Below, in pieces: positions 37,047-45,393 of a stretch of 64,000 nt of DNA. Made by a program: the position numbers and the translations under genes. The notes under the pieces are model-generated. The model was not told the DNA's origin. It made no database searches and was given only the letters and a program-made list of their open reading frames with translations. This stretch comes from Frateuria_A sp051900425. GTDB taxonomy: Bacteria > Pseudomonadota > Gammaproteobacteria > Xanthomonadales > Rhodanobacteraceae. Location: NCBI RefSeq assembly GCF_051900425.1, contig NZ_JBHZGK010000002.1, positions 342,913-406,912 on the forward strand, written 5' to 3'. The stretch's first letter is position 1, and the number at the start of each line of letters is the position of its first letter.

Positions 37047-37078
37047 CGATTGACCATTAACGATTCCCCATTCCCCTT
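36964..37078. repeat. Intergenic repeat, family D, overlapping the fliA 3' end
   Basis: GGGATGGGAATGGGGAATCGG followed by AAATGGGCAATCGCAAA on the left pairs with TGACCATTAACGATTCCCCATTCCCC on the right. The left half lies inside the fliA reading frame, the right half between fliA and cheY. It is related to 33746-33852. Confidence 0.75.
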
Positions 37079-37093
37079 TTTCCAGAGGAAAAA

Positions 37094-37501
37094 ATGGACA
37101 AGAACATGAAAATCCTCGTGGTGGACGACTTCTCCACCATGCGGCGCATCGTCAGGAACCTGCTGGTGGAGCTGGGCTTCACCAACACGCTGATCCAGGA
37201 AGCCGACGACGGCAACAATGCGATGACCATGCTGAAAAGCCAGCCGTTCGACATGGTCGTGACCGACTGGAACATGCCCAACATGACCGGCATCGACCTG
37301 CTGCGCGCGATCCGCGCCGAGCCCTCGCTCAAGGGCCTGCCGGTGCTGATGGTCACCGCGGAGAACAACCGCGACCAGATCATCGCCGCCGCCCAGGCGG
37401 GCGTGAACGGCTACATCGTCAAGCCGTTCAACGCGGTCACGCTCAAGGAGAAGCTCACCAAGATCTTCGAGCGCCTCGCCGCCGCGGGGGCCAGCGCATG
37501 A
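37094..37501 (+). CDS. cheY: Chemotaxis response regulator CheY (first system)
   Basis: Encodes 135 residues, a single receiver domain. Acidic pocket Asp11-Asp12, phospho-acceptor Asp58 in VVTDWNMPNMTG, and the conserved Lys in GYIVKPF are present. It is most like enterobacterial and Pseudomonas CheY that bind FliM. GAGGAAAAA precedes the ATG. It overlaps cheZ by four bases. Confidence 0.96.
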   Translation: MDKNMKILVVDDFSTMRRIVRNLLVELGFTNTLIQEADDGNNAMTMLKSQPFDMVVTDWNMPNMTGIDLLRAIRAEPSLKGLPVLMVTAENNRDQIIAAAQAGVNGYIVKPFNAVTLKEKLTKIFERLAAAGASA

Positions 37502-38139
37502 GCGCCGTCCTCTCCACCTTCGACGAGAGCGCGCTGCCGGTCGAGCTGCAGGACCTGCTCAACAGCCAGGACGGCGCCGCCTTCGAGCAGGCGCTCGACG
37601 CGCTGGTGCGCCAGCGCGAGCAGCACCTGTTCCGTGCGCTGGGCCTGCTCGCGCGCGACCTGCATGGCGCGGTCAGCCGGCTCGGCAACGACCTGGCGCA
37701 GGAAGGCGTGCCGGGCAAGGTCGCCGACGTGCGCAAGCACCTGAACGACGTGCTGGAGATGAGCGCGCAGGCGGCCCATCGCAGCATCGACTTCGCCGAG
37801 CGCATGAGCCCCGAAGCGGACGCGCTGGCGCAGAGCGCCGAACAGGTGCTCGCTTCGGCCGCGCCGTGCGACCCGGTCGCCGACCTGGCCCGCCAGGCCA
37901 ACGCGTTCGCCGGCAACTGCCGCGACGGCCTCAACGACATGGTCATGGCGCAGTCCTGGCAGGACCTGTCCGGCCAGCGCATCAAGAAGGTGGTCAACTT
38001 CATCGAGTCGGTCGAGGCGTCGCTGCTGGAACTGGTTCGCCTGACCGGCGCGCTCTCCGGTCGCGAACCGCCGCCGGTGGTGGAGAAGATCTCCGGACAG
38101 GACGAGGCGGACCGCCTGCTCAGCGAATTCGGGTTCTGA
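37498..38139 (+). CDS. cheZ: CheY-P phosphatase CheZ
   Basis: Encodes 213 residues, a long helical hairpin with the catalytic segment SWQDLSGQRIKKVVNFIESV (Asp and Gln equivalent to D143 and Q147 of Escherichia coli CheZ). The extreme C-terminus SGQDEADRLLSEFGF is the CheY-docking peptide. The start overlaps cheY (ATGA); cheA follows after two bases. Confidence 0.94.
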   Translation: MSAVLSTFDESALPVELQDLLNSQDGAAFEQALDALVRQREQHLFRALGLLARDLHGAVSRLGNDLAQEGVPGKVADVRKHLNDVLEMSAQAAHRSIDFAERMSPEADALAQSAEQVLASAAPCDPVADLARQANAFAGNCRDGLNDMVMAQSWQDLSGQRIKKVVNFIESVEASLLELVRLTGALSGREPPPVVEKISGQDEADRLLSEFGF

Positions 38140-38141
38140 GC

Positions 38142-40100
38142 ATGGACCCCTCGCTCGACGCCGAACTGCGCGACGATTTCCTGGTCGAGGCCGGGGAGCT
38201 GGTCGAGCGCCTGTCGGAAGAACTGGTCGAGCTGGAGGCCAACCCCCGCGACGCCGAGTTGCTCAACGCGGTGTTCCGCGCGTTCCACACGGTCAAGGGT
38301 GGCGCGGGCTTCCTCGCCATCGATCCGATGGTGCAGCTGTGCCACCACGCCGAGGACCTGCTCAACGTCGCCCGCAACGGCGCGCTGGTGCTGGACTCGG
38401 CGCGGATGGATGCGCTGCTCGAAGCACTCGACCTGCTCAACGCGATGATGGATGCGTTGCGCAGCGGCGCCTCCATGGCGATGCCGCCGCCGGCGCTGCT
38501 CAAGCGGTTGATGCCCGGCGCCGCGGTGCCCGCACCGGCTCCGCCGCCGGTGGCCGCGCCGGTCGCCGCGCCGCCGGCCGACGGCAGCATCGACGACAGC
38601 GAATTCGAAGCCCTGCTCGACAGCCTGTATGGCACCGCCGCGCCAGGCACCGTGCCGCCGGCCGCGCCTGCGCCCGCGACCATCAATGATGACGAGTTCG
38701 AAGCGCTGCTGGACAACCTGCACGGCACTGCCGCGCCGGGTGCCAGCGCCGCGCCGACGCCCGGCACCAGCATCGCCGACGACGAATTCGAGGCCTTGCT
38801 CGACAACCTGCACGGCAAGGGCGGTGCGCCTGGCGCCGTGCCGGCGCCGGTGCCTGCTGCCCCTGCGCCTGCGCCTGCGCCTGCGCCGGCCCCGGCCCCG
38901 GCCCCGGCCCGCGCCGCCGCGGCGGCCGAAACCAGCGTTCGCGTGGACACCGGCCGGCTCGACGCGCTGGTCAACCGCGCGGGCGAACTGGTGCTGGTGC
39001 GCAACCGCCTGCAGAGCCTGGCCCAGAAAAGCGGCGACGAAACGCTGGCGCAGGCCGCGGCCGAGCTCGATCGTGTCGCCGACGAGATGCAGGGCGCCGT
39101 GCTGGCGATGCGCATGCAGCCGGTCGGCCGCCTGTTCCAGCGCTTCCCGCGCATCGTGCGCGACCTCGCCCGCCAGCTGGGCAAGGAAGTGGACCTCGTC
39201 ACCGAAGGCGAAGGCACGGACCTGGACCGCAGCCTGGTCGAGGCGCTCGCCGATCCGCTGATCCACCTGCTGCGCAACGCGCTCGACCACGGCCTGGAAA
39301 TGCCCGAGGAGCGGACCAGGGTGGGCAAGTCCCGCCGCGGCATCGTGCGGCTGTCCGCCAGCCAGCGCGGCGAGCGCATCGTCATCGCGGTGAGCGACGA
39401 CGGCCGCGGCATGAATCCCGAGGTGCTCAAGCGCAAGGCGGTCGAGAAGGGCGTCATCGACGAGGCCCAGGCCGCGCGCCTGACCGAGAACGAGTGCTAC
39501 GAGCTGATCTTCCGCCCCGGCTTTTCCACCGCCGCGCAGATCTCCGACATCTCCGGCCGCGGCGTGGGCATGGATGTGGTCAAGACCCGCGTGGCGGAGC
39601 TGGGCGGCACGCTGCAGGTGCGCTCTAAGCTGGGCCACGGCAGCGAACTGGAACTGACCGTGCCGCTGACGCTCGCGATCCTGCGCGTGCTGATGGTGCG
39701 CGTGGGCCCGCGCCTGTTCGCGCTGCCGCTCTCCAACGTGGAGGAAGTGTTCGAGCTGACCGCCGGTCAGGACCGCATGCTCGACGGCCGCCTGGTCGCC
39801 AACCACCGCGGCCGCGCACTGCCGCTGGGCGACCTGGCCGGCTGGGCCGGCGTACTGGGTGCCGCGCCGCGCCACGTCGTGGTGCTGCACATCGGCCACC
39901 AGCGCATGGGCTGCCTGGTGCACGAAGTGCTCGGCCGCGAGGACGTCATGGCCAAGCCGCTCGGGCCGCTGTTCGAAGGCGTGCCCGGCATCGCCGGCGC
40001 GACCGTCACCGGCGATGGGCGGCTGGCGCTGGTGCTCGACCTGGCCGGCCTGGCCGACGACGGCGGGCAACTGCTGCCGTCACTGAGGGCGGCGGGCTGA
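38142..40100 (+). CDS. cheA: Chemotaxis histidine kinase CheA (first system), with three CheY-docking-like repeats
   Basis: Encodes 652 residues. P1 has the phospho-acceptor His49 (FRAFHTVKGGAGF). No P2 fold is seen. Instead a linker of about 150 residues holds three copies of a D-D-x-E/F-F-E-A-L-L-D-x-L-x-G motif, with Phe at 155, 186 and 216, followed by an Ala-Pro repeat. P3 begins near residue 265 (RLDALVNRAGELVLVRNRLQ). P4 has the N box LLRNALDHGLEMP and G1 box DDGRGMNPE. P5 is the CheW-like C-terminus. The start at ATG 38142 follows the cheZ stop by two bases. The motor genes motCD follow directly. Confidence 0.96.
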   Translation: MDPSLDAELRDDFLVEAGELVERLSEELVELEANPRDAELLNAVFRAFHTVKGGAGFLAIDPMVQLCHHAEDLLNVARNGALVLDSARMDALLEALDLLNAMMDALRSGASMAMPPPALLKRLMPGAAVPAPAPPPVAAPVAAPPADGSIDDSEFEALLDSLYGTAAPGTVPPAAPAPATINDDEFEALLDNLHGTAAPGASAAPTPGTSIADDEFEALLDNLHGKGGAPGAVPAPVPAAPAPAPAPAPAPAPAPARAAAAAETSVRVDTGRLDALVNRAGELVLVRNRLQSLAQKSGDETLAQAAAELDRVADEMQGAVLAMRMQPVGRLFQRFPRIVRDLARQLGKEVDLVTEGEGTDLDRSLVEALADPLIHLLRNALDHGLEMPEERTRVGKSRRGIVRLSASQRGERIVIAVSDDGRGMNPEVLKRKAVEKGVIDEAQAARLTENECYELIFRPGFSTAAQISDISGRGVGMDVVKTRVAELGGTLQVRSKLGHGSELELTVPLTLAILRVLMVRVGPRLFALPLSNVEEVFELTAGQDRMLDGRLVANHRGRALPLGDLAGWAGVLGAAPRHVVVLHIGHQRMGCLVHEVLGREDVMAKPLGPLFEGVPGIAGATVTGDGRLALVLDLAGLADDGGQLLPSLRAAG

Positions 40101-40101
40101 C

Positions 40102-40842
40102 ATGGACCTGGTGAGCCTCGTCGGCACGATCCTGGCCTTCCTGGTCATCATCGTGGGCACCATTCTGAAGGGCTCGACAGTCGGCGCCCTGGTGAACCCG
40201 GCAGCGTTCGTGATCGTCTTCGCCGGCACCATCGCCGCACTGATGGTGCAGACGCCGGGCAGCGTGCTGCGCCGTGCGCTGGGCATGCTGCCGATGGTCT
40301 ACCGGCCGCCGGTATTCCAGCCGTCCGACCTCATCACGCGGATCATCGGCTGGAGCGAGATTTCACGCCGCCAGGGCCTGCTCGGCCTGGAACCGCAGAT
40401 CGAGGAGGAGCACGACGGCTTCGTCCGCAAGGGCCTGCAGATGCTGGTCGACGGCGGCGAGCCTGACGCGATCCGCGGCGTGCTCGAGGTCGAGATGGAG
40501 GCGCGCGAACACAACGAACTGGTCGCCGCCAAGGTGTTCGAGAACGCCGGCATCTACTCGCCCACCATGGGCATCATCGGTGCCGTCATGGGCCTGATGG
40601 CGGTGATGCAGAACCTTGCCGACCCCAGCAAGCTCGGCCACGGCATCGCCGCCGCGTTTGTCGCCACGATCTACGGCGTGGCGCTGGCCAACCTGCTGAT
40701 GCTGCCGATGTCCTCACGGCTCAAGGGCCTGGTGCGCAAGCAGACGCAGATGCGCGAGATCCTGGTCGAGGGGCTGGTGTCGATCGCCGAGGGGGACAAC
40801 CCGCGGCAGATCGAGGCCAAGCTGCAGGGGTATCTGTCGTGA
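40102..40842 (+). CDS. motC: Flagellar stator protein MotC (MotA-like)
   Basis: Encodes 246 residues with four membrane helices. It matches the MotA/MotC family: first helix VGTILAFLVIIVGTIL, cytoplasmic loop with the charged residues of the FliG interface, and IYSPTMGIIGAVMGLMAVMQ then VATIYGVALANLLMLPMSSR. The place after cheA and before motD is that of motC in Pseudomonas. It follows cheA by one base. Confidence 0.94.
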   Translation: MDLVSLVGTILAFLVIIVGTILKGSTVGALVNPAAFVIVFAGTIAALMVQTPGSVLRRALGMLPMVYRPPVFQPSDLITRIIGWSEISRRQGLLGLEPQIEEEHDGFVRKGLQMLVDGGEPDAIRGVLEVEMEAREHNELVAAKVFENAGIYSPTMGIIGAVMGLMAVMQNLADPSKLGHGIAAAFVATIYGVALANLLMLPMSSRLKGLVRKQTQMREILVEGLVSIAEGDNPRQIEAKLQGYLS

Positions 40843-40867
40843 GCCGGGCGCCGCGCCGCCTTGTCTC

Positions 40868-40960
40868 CCTCCCCTGCGTGCAGGGGAGGGTTGGGGAAGG
40901 GTGCTCTTCGGCCCGTGCCACCTACCCCCTCCCAACCTTCCCCTGCCAGCAGGGGGAGGA
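40868..40960. repeat. Inverted repeat related to family B, between motC and motD
   Basis: CTCCCCTGCGTGCAGGGGAGGGTTGGGGAAGGG and the opposite-facing CCCCCTCCCAACCTTCCCCTGCCAGCAGGGGGAGG form a head-to-head pair. The end of the second unit, GGGGGAGGAG, supplies the apparent ribosome binding site of motD. Confidence 0.75.
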
Positions 40961-40969
40961 GTTGTGGCC

Positions 40970-41980
40970 ATGAAACGCAAGCACCACGAAGACCACGTCA
41001 ACCACGAGGCATGGGCGATCCCGTATGCCGACCTGATGACGCTGCTGCTCGCCTTCTTCGTGGTGATGTACGCCGTCTCGGTCGTCAACGAGGGCAAGTA
41101 CCGCGTGATGTCCGAGTCGATCATCGAGGCGTTCAACGGCTCCAGCCATGTGATCGCGCCGATGCCGCCGCAGAGCGCCAAGCCGCACAACGTCGACCCG
41201 GCCATCGCCGCGCCGCAGAGCCAGCCCGGCGCCGCCGTGGCGCCGGTCGCGGTGCCGATCCCGCTGCGCCCGGCGCCGCGGCGGATGGTCGCCGAACGCG
41301 CCCCGCACGAGACCATGCGCGACGTGCAGGCTGCGCAGGAGGCACAGCGCCAGGCCAACCTCACGCGCATCCAGCACGAAGTGGAAAAGGCGCTGCAGCC
41401 GCTGATCGACAAACAGCAGGTCGTCGTGCGGCGCACGCCGAACTGGCTGGAAATCGAGATCCGCACCGACATCCTGTTTCCCAGCGGTGTGGCGCAGCTC
41501 TCGCACCAGGCCGACGCCGTGCTCAGCAACCTGGGCGGTATCCTCGCGCCGTTCGGCAACCCGCTGCGTATCGAGGGATACACGGACGACAAGCCGATCA
41601 ACACGGCCGTCTTTCCGTCCAACTGGGAACTCTCCGCCGCACGCGCCGCCAGCGTGGCGCGGCTGTTCACCGAACACGGCGTGAGCCCCGCGCGGCTGGG
41701 CATCATCGGCTGGGGCCAGTTCCGCCCGGCAGCCGACAATGCGACCCTGGAAGGCCGCAACCGCAACCGCCGCGTGCTGGTGGTCGTGCTGAGTGACCAT
41801 GCCATGCCGACCCGCTATTCGGGCGACGCCGACCAGGCGGGCCAGCTCGCCGATGCCGCGTCCCCCACCGACGCGCCGCCCGATGGCCTTGCCAAAGCGG
41901 GCGCGCAGGAGCACCTGGCCAAACCGGCGGTGCACCTGGTCGAGCCACCCCTGATCGTCACGCCCGGGCACGGCAAATGA
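40970..41980 (+). CDS. motD: Flagellar stator protein MotD (MotB-like)
   Basis: Encodes 336 residues. One membrane helix with the proton-channel Asp (WAIPYADLMTLLLAFFVVMY, about residues 14-33) is followed by a linker rich in Pro and Ala and an OmpA-like peptidoglycan-binding domain (IEGYTDDKPINTAVFPSNWE, then WELSAARAASVARLF). The C-terminal tail (about 290-336) is acidic and unstructured. The frame is open into the repeat upstream; ATG 40970 was chosen because the conserved start follows and GGGGAGGA lies ten bases upstream. Confidence 0.93.
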   Translation: MKRKHHEDHVNHEAWAIPYADLMTLLLAFFVVMYAVSVVNEGKYRVMSESIIEAFNGSSHVIAPMPPQSAKPHNVDPAIAAPQSQPGAAVAPVAVPIPLRPAPRRMVAERAPHETMRDVQAAQEAQRQANLTRIQHEVEKALQPLIDKQQVVVRRTPNWLEIEIRTDILFPSGVAQLSHQADAVLSNLGGILAPFGNPLRIEGYTDDKPINTAVFPSNWELSAARAASVARLFTEHGVSPARLGIIGWGQFRPAADNATLEGRNRNRRVLVVVLSDHAMPTRYSGDADQAGQLADAASPTDAPPDGLAKAGAQEHLAKPAVHLVEPPLIVTPGHGK

Positions 41981-42008
41981 GCCGCGCCCCCACCATGGAG
42001 CGAAGGCC

Positions 42009-42476
42009 ATGAATTCCCCGGCCACCCCTTCCGGCAACACCCGGCACTGGCTCACCTTCCAGCTCGACGGGCAGGCCTATGCCGCGCCGCTGGCACAGGT
42101 GAGCGAAGTGATCCGGGTCGGCGAGGTGACGCCGGTGCCCGGCGCCGCGCCTGACCTGCTCGGCGTCCGCCACCTGCGCGGACGCGTGCTGCCGGTGCTC
42201 GACGGGCGCCGCCGGCTGGGCCTGCCGCCGCGCGATGGCGACACGGACAGCGCGCGTGTGGTGATGCTCAGCCACGCCAGCCATGCCGTCGGCCTGCGCG
42301 TGGATGCGGTCGGCGAGCTGCTGCTGCCGGGCGCCGACGCGATCGCGCCACCGCCGCCCGGGCGTGCCGTGCGCGTGGACGATCCGGTCGTCGGCGTGCT
42401 GCCGTGGAAGGGCGGCTTCGTCGCGCTGCTGGATGTGCGCCGGCTGTGCCGGCTGCCGGAGTCGGATGCGGCGTGA
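42009..42476 (+). CDS. cheW: Chemotaxis coupling protein CheW (first system)
   Basis: Encodes 155 residues, a single CheW domain (FQLDGQAYAAPLAQVSEVIR, then LLGVRHLRGRVLPVLDGRRR). It closes the first chemotaxis-motor operon. In Pseudomonas ParA and a ParP-like CheW protein lie here; neither is present. GAAGG precedes the ATG. Confidence 0.9.
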   Translation: MNSPATPSGNTRHWLTFQLDGQAYAAPLAQVSEVIRVGEVTPVPGAAPDLLGVRHLRGRVLPVLDGRRRLGLPPRDGDTDSARVVMLSHASHAVGLRVDAVGELLLPGADAIAPPPPGRAVRVDDPVVGVLPWKGGFVALLDVRRLCRLPESDAA

Positions 42477-42499
42477 GCGGGGTCTTGCCGCAAGGCTTT

Positions 42500-42662
42500 C
42501 CCTATCCGCCCTGCGGGCGCCTTCCCCCGTAAACGGGGGAGGAAAGCACTGGCGCTGCGCTCCCTGGCGAATTTCCCGCAAGCGCGGGAAAGCGCCTCCG
42601 CACGACAACTCCCAGGTGAGCCTTCCCCCGTTTACGGGGAAAGTGCCGACAGGCGGATGGGG
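42500..42662. repeat. Intergenic palindromic repeats, family A
   Basis: Cores CTTCCCCCGTAAACGGGGGAGG and CTTCCCCCGTTTACGGGGAAAGTGCCGACAGGCGGATGGGG enclose a diverged copy with TTTCCCGCAAGCGCGGGAAAGCG. They lie in the gap between cheW and the convergent dsrE-like gene. 42663-42745 holds nothing I can name. Confidence 0.8.
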
Positions 42663-42745
42663 TGGATCTTGCCGCGGCCATTGACTGAACCGCTCGTCCG
42701 GAGGCTGGAAAGGCCGCCGCGTCGGGAGGCCGCCGCGCTGCGGGA

Positions 42746-43378
42746 TCAATCCGGCTCTTTCGGCACCTCGCCATAACCGGCCGCCTGCAGTTCCTCGCGC
42801 GTGGTCAGCGCGGAGAGCGCCAGCGACATGCCCGGACGGATATTGGCGGCGACGAAGTTCTGGTGGCCCAGCGCCTGCCCGCACACCACCATGTCGACGT
42901 GGGCCTGGTGCAACTGGCGGATCAATCCGGCGTTCGGGTTGGGATGGCCAAATTTCTTCTGGTAGGCGGCATCCGACAGCGCCAGGTCGACGCCCCTTCC
43001 GTAGAACAGCACGACCAGGTGCACCTTCTCGTTGGGCACGCCCGCCAGCGCATACAGGTTGAGCAGCTTGGCCGCGGTGTGCAGTCGTCGGTTGATCTCG
43101 CCATGGGTGGCCTCGTCGCTGTCGACGTCGATGTACAGGCGGTGGTCCGCCGTGGTCGAGGGCATCAGGGCATCCGGCCCGACCGGCAGCACGCCACCGG
43201 CGCCATGGATGCGCGGGTAGGTCAGGCGCGGGTCGGGCTGCGGGCGCGAGGCGGTGAAGGCCAGGGCGGCGGCGCAGGCGATCAGCAGCAGCGCAATGCC
43301 GCTCCACGCCAGCGCGCGGCGGATCGGCGAAGGGGCAAGGTCATCGTCGGACATGGTGGTCGCTTTGCTGTAGGACAT
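42746..43378 (-). CDS. Membrane-anchored DsrE-family protein
   Basis: Encodes 210 residues. An N-terminal membrane helix (ALAWSGIALLLIACAAALAF) anchors a DsrE/DsrF-like domain in the periplasm (LYALAGVPNEKVHLVVLFYG, NPNAGLIRQLHQAHVDMVVC with the Cys of the VCGQAL motif, then MSLALSALTTREELQAAGYG). Such proteins belong to the sulfur-carrier superfamily; the Cys in VCGQ is a possible persulfide site. The start MSYSK at 43378 has GGAG upstream; MSDDD at 43354 is an alternative. It lies downstream of the tsdBA-like pair on the same strand, which suggests sulfur metabolism. Confidence 0.75.
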   Translation of the reverse strand: MSYSKATTMSDDDLAPSPIRRALAWSGIALLLIACAAALAFTASRPQPDPRLTYPRIHGAGGVLPVGPDALMPSTTADHRLYIDVDSDEATHGEINRRLHTAAKLLNLYALAGVPNEKVHLVVLFYGRGVDLALSDAAYQKKFGHPNPNAGLIRQLHQAHVDMVVCGQALGHQNFVAANIRPGMSLALSALTTREELQAAGYGEVPKEPD

Positions 43379-43516
43379 CCCTGGGCTGTCTCCTTCGGCC
43401 GGGTTGCCCCGGGGCGCAGTGCGCCAGTGTAGAAAGGGCGCGTGAACTGACGGGCAAAGGGCAGGGCCCGCTGCCGTGGTTGTGACGCCGCGCACACCTG
43501 CGCGCGGCGAAGGGGC

Positions 43517-44428
43517 TCACTCCGCCGGCTCCGAGCCGAGCAGGTGCCCGTTGACGCGCTGGCCGTACAGCGACATCGGCGTGTCGTGGAAGGCCTTGCG
43601 AGTGGCGGCCAGGTCGCCCTTGTAGCGCGGGTCCTGCGGGCGCTCGTGCGCATCCATGAACATCGCCACGTCCCAGGCTTCCTGGTCGCTCAGCAGGCCG
43701 CCGCGGCTGAGCGGCATGTTCGCCTTGATGAAGGCCGCCGCCTTGTCCAGCTCGTGCATGCCGGCGCCCCAGTTGAACGAGTCAGGCCCCCACAGCGGCG
43801 GGAACACGTAGTCGCCGGCGACCTTCTGGCCGCGGCCGTCCGCGCCGTGGCAAAGCGCGCAATCGCGCCCGAACACCGCCTGGCCGCGCGCGTAGTCCGG
43901 CGCCTTCGCCGGCGCCGGCACCTTCGGATAGCCGGCGCCCGCGAGCTTTACCCCATGCGGCGCGCCTTGGGCCATCCACGACGAATAGGTTTCCAGCGCG
44001 AGGATGACCTTGTCGTCCAGCGGCGGGGCCTTGCCGTTCATGCTGTACATGAAGCAGCCCTGCAGGCGCTCGCCGTAGCTGTTCACGTGGTGGTTCTTCT
44101 TGCGGTACTGCGGGTACATGCCATAAGCACCCCACAGCGGCGCCGAATTGGCGAGCCTTCCCGCGTCGAGATGGCAGTTGACGCAGGCCAGTCCATTGCC
44201 GACGTAGGCCGGCGCCGCCTTGCGCGTGTGCAGGAAGATCTCGCGCCCCAGGCGCACCATGTCGCCGTAGGGCCCGTCCGGAATGGCCGACTCGGACGGC
44301 GGGGCGAAGGCGGGCGCCTTCGCCGTGGGTGCAATGGCTTCGGCCGCATGTGCGTCCAGCGGCGTGCGATCCGTGCAGGCACCGAGTGCGAGGGCGGCGA
44401 GCAGCAGGAGGGGGAGGCGCGCGCTCAT
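43517..44428 (-). CDS. TsdA-like diheme cytochrome c lipoprotein
   Basis: Encodes 303 residues. A lipoprotein signal peptide (LPLLLLAALALGAC) is followed by two haem sites, CVNCH and CALCH. The stretch NCHLDAGRLANSAPLWGAYG, then MYPQYRKKNHHVNSYGERLQ and GCFMYSMNGKAPPL, matches what I know of the thiosulfate dehydrogenase TsdA family. TsdA oxidises thiosulfate to tetrathionate or the reverse in the periplasm. Start ATG 44428 overlaps the stop of the upstream cytochrome gene (ATGA). A related diheme cytochrome with another substrate cannot be excluded. Confidence 0.75.
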   Translation of the reverse strand: MSARLPLLLLAALALGACTDRTPLDAHAAEAIAPTAKAPAFAPPSESAIPDGPYGDMVRLGREIFLHTRKAAPAYVGNGLACVNCHLDAGRLANSAPLWGAYGMYPQYRKKNHHVNSYGERLQGCFMYSMNGKAPPLDDKVILALETYSSWMAQGAPHGVKLAGAGYPKVPAPAKAPDYARGQAVFGRDCALCHGADGRGQKVAGDYVFPPLWGPDSFNWGAGMHELDKAAAFIKANMPLSRGGLLSDQEAWDVAMFMDAHERPQDPRYKGDLAATRKAFHDTPMSLYGQRVNGHLLGSEPAE

Positions 44429-45078
44429 CGTCCGCCGCTCCCGGCCGGCAGCGGTTGCGCGGCGAACCATTGCGCCACCGCTGCGATGTCCTTTGCGTCG
44501 AGCTTGCGGCTCAGCTGCTGCATCAGCTGCAACGGGTCGTTGCGGCGCGTGCCCTGTTGCCATGCTTCCAGTTGCGCCGCGAGGTATGCCGCGGGCTGTC
44601 CGGCCAGCGGCGGGAAGTGTGCGCCGACACCCACGCCGCCTGGTCCGTGGCATTGCTCGCAGGCCGGCACCTGTTGCGACCAGCGCCCGCGCGTGGCGAG
44701 CGTTGCGCCCAGCACGTTCGCTGGCGTCCGTGGCGAGGGCGGTATCACCGGCGCCGGCAACTGGCTGTAGTACGCCGCGGCCGCCTGCCGCTCATCGGCC
44801 GACAGCGCCCGCGCGATCGGCTGCATGACGGCGTTGCTGCGCGTGCCGGTGGCGTAGTCGGCCAACTGCCTGGCCAGATAGGCGGCATCCAGCCCGGCCA
44901 GCCGCGGGAAGCCGGCAGCTGCCTGGCCGCCACCGTCGGCACCGTGGCAGGACTGGCAGGGTGGCGCGCCATGGCCGTTGCCCCGGGTGACCAGTGCCGG
45001 CACCGACGCGGCATGTGCCAGCAGCGGCCAGGCTCCCGCGAACAGCGCGCCTCCCAGCAGGATCAATCCCTTGTGCAC
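44425..45078 (-). CDS. TsdB-like diheme cytochrome c
   Basis: Encodes 217 residues. A Sec signal peptide (LILLGGALFAGAWPLLAHAA) precedes two cytochrome c4-like halves, each with one haem site, CQSCH and CEQCH, and a PPLAGQPAAYLAAQLEAWQQ segment typical of c4 folds. TsdB is the electron acceptor of TsdA. The start is GTG 45078 with GGAG seven bases upstream. The four-base overlap with the tsdA-like gene suggests one complex. ATG 45111 is an alternative start but would spoil the signal peptide. Confidence 0.75.
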   Translation of the reverse strand: MHKGLILLGGALFAGAWPLLAHAASVPALVTRGNGHGAPPCQSCHGADGGGQAAAGFPRLAGLDAAYLARQLADYATGTRSNAVMQPIARALSADERQAAAAYYSQLPAPVIPPSPRTPANVLGATLATRGRWSQQVPACEQCHGPGGVGVGAHFPPLAGQPAAYLAAQLEAWQQGTRRNDPLQLMQQLSRKLDAKDIAAVAQWFAAQPLPAGSGGR

Positions 45079-45283
45079 ACGCTCACTCCGGACATCGCGA
45101 TGCTCCCCCAAGGCGGACGGCTTCCGCGGGCGTCAAAGGCGTGAGAAATAGCCGGCGCGGCGTGCATAAAACGTCAGCGGCCGCCGCGGTATGGCGGTAA
45201 TCGGCGCAGGCGAACCCAGCCGCGGGGAGGCCAGGCAGACGGCGAGCAACGCAACGCTGCTGCAGACATTCCCGCGAGCCCGG

Positions 45284-45322
45284 CCCCTCACCCCAACCCT
45301 CTCCCCGCAGGAAGGAGAGGGA
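45284..45322. repeat. Intergenic palindromic repeat, family B
   Basis: CCCCTCACCCCAACCCTCTCCCCGCAGGAAGGAGAGGGAGCC in the 315-base gap between the FlhB-like gene and the tsdB-like gene. The rest of the gap (45079-45283 and 45323-45393) shows no gene. A promoter for the tsd-like genes should lie there but none was recognised. Confidence 0.75.
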
Positions 45323-45393
45323 GCCGAGCGTGACGAACGGGTGCAACGCGCGGTCGTTCCGACTCGGCTCCCCGGCGGACGGCTATCGCCTAA

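Noticed and set aside
38850..38925. Ala-Pro repeat in the CheA-1 linker as a separate element
   Set aside because: It is a low-complexity stretch of CCTGCG/CCGGCC type codons common in flexible linkers of high-GC genomes and needs no further explanation.
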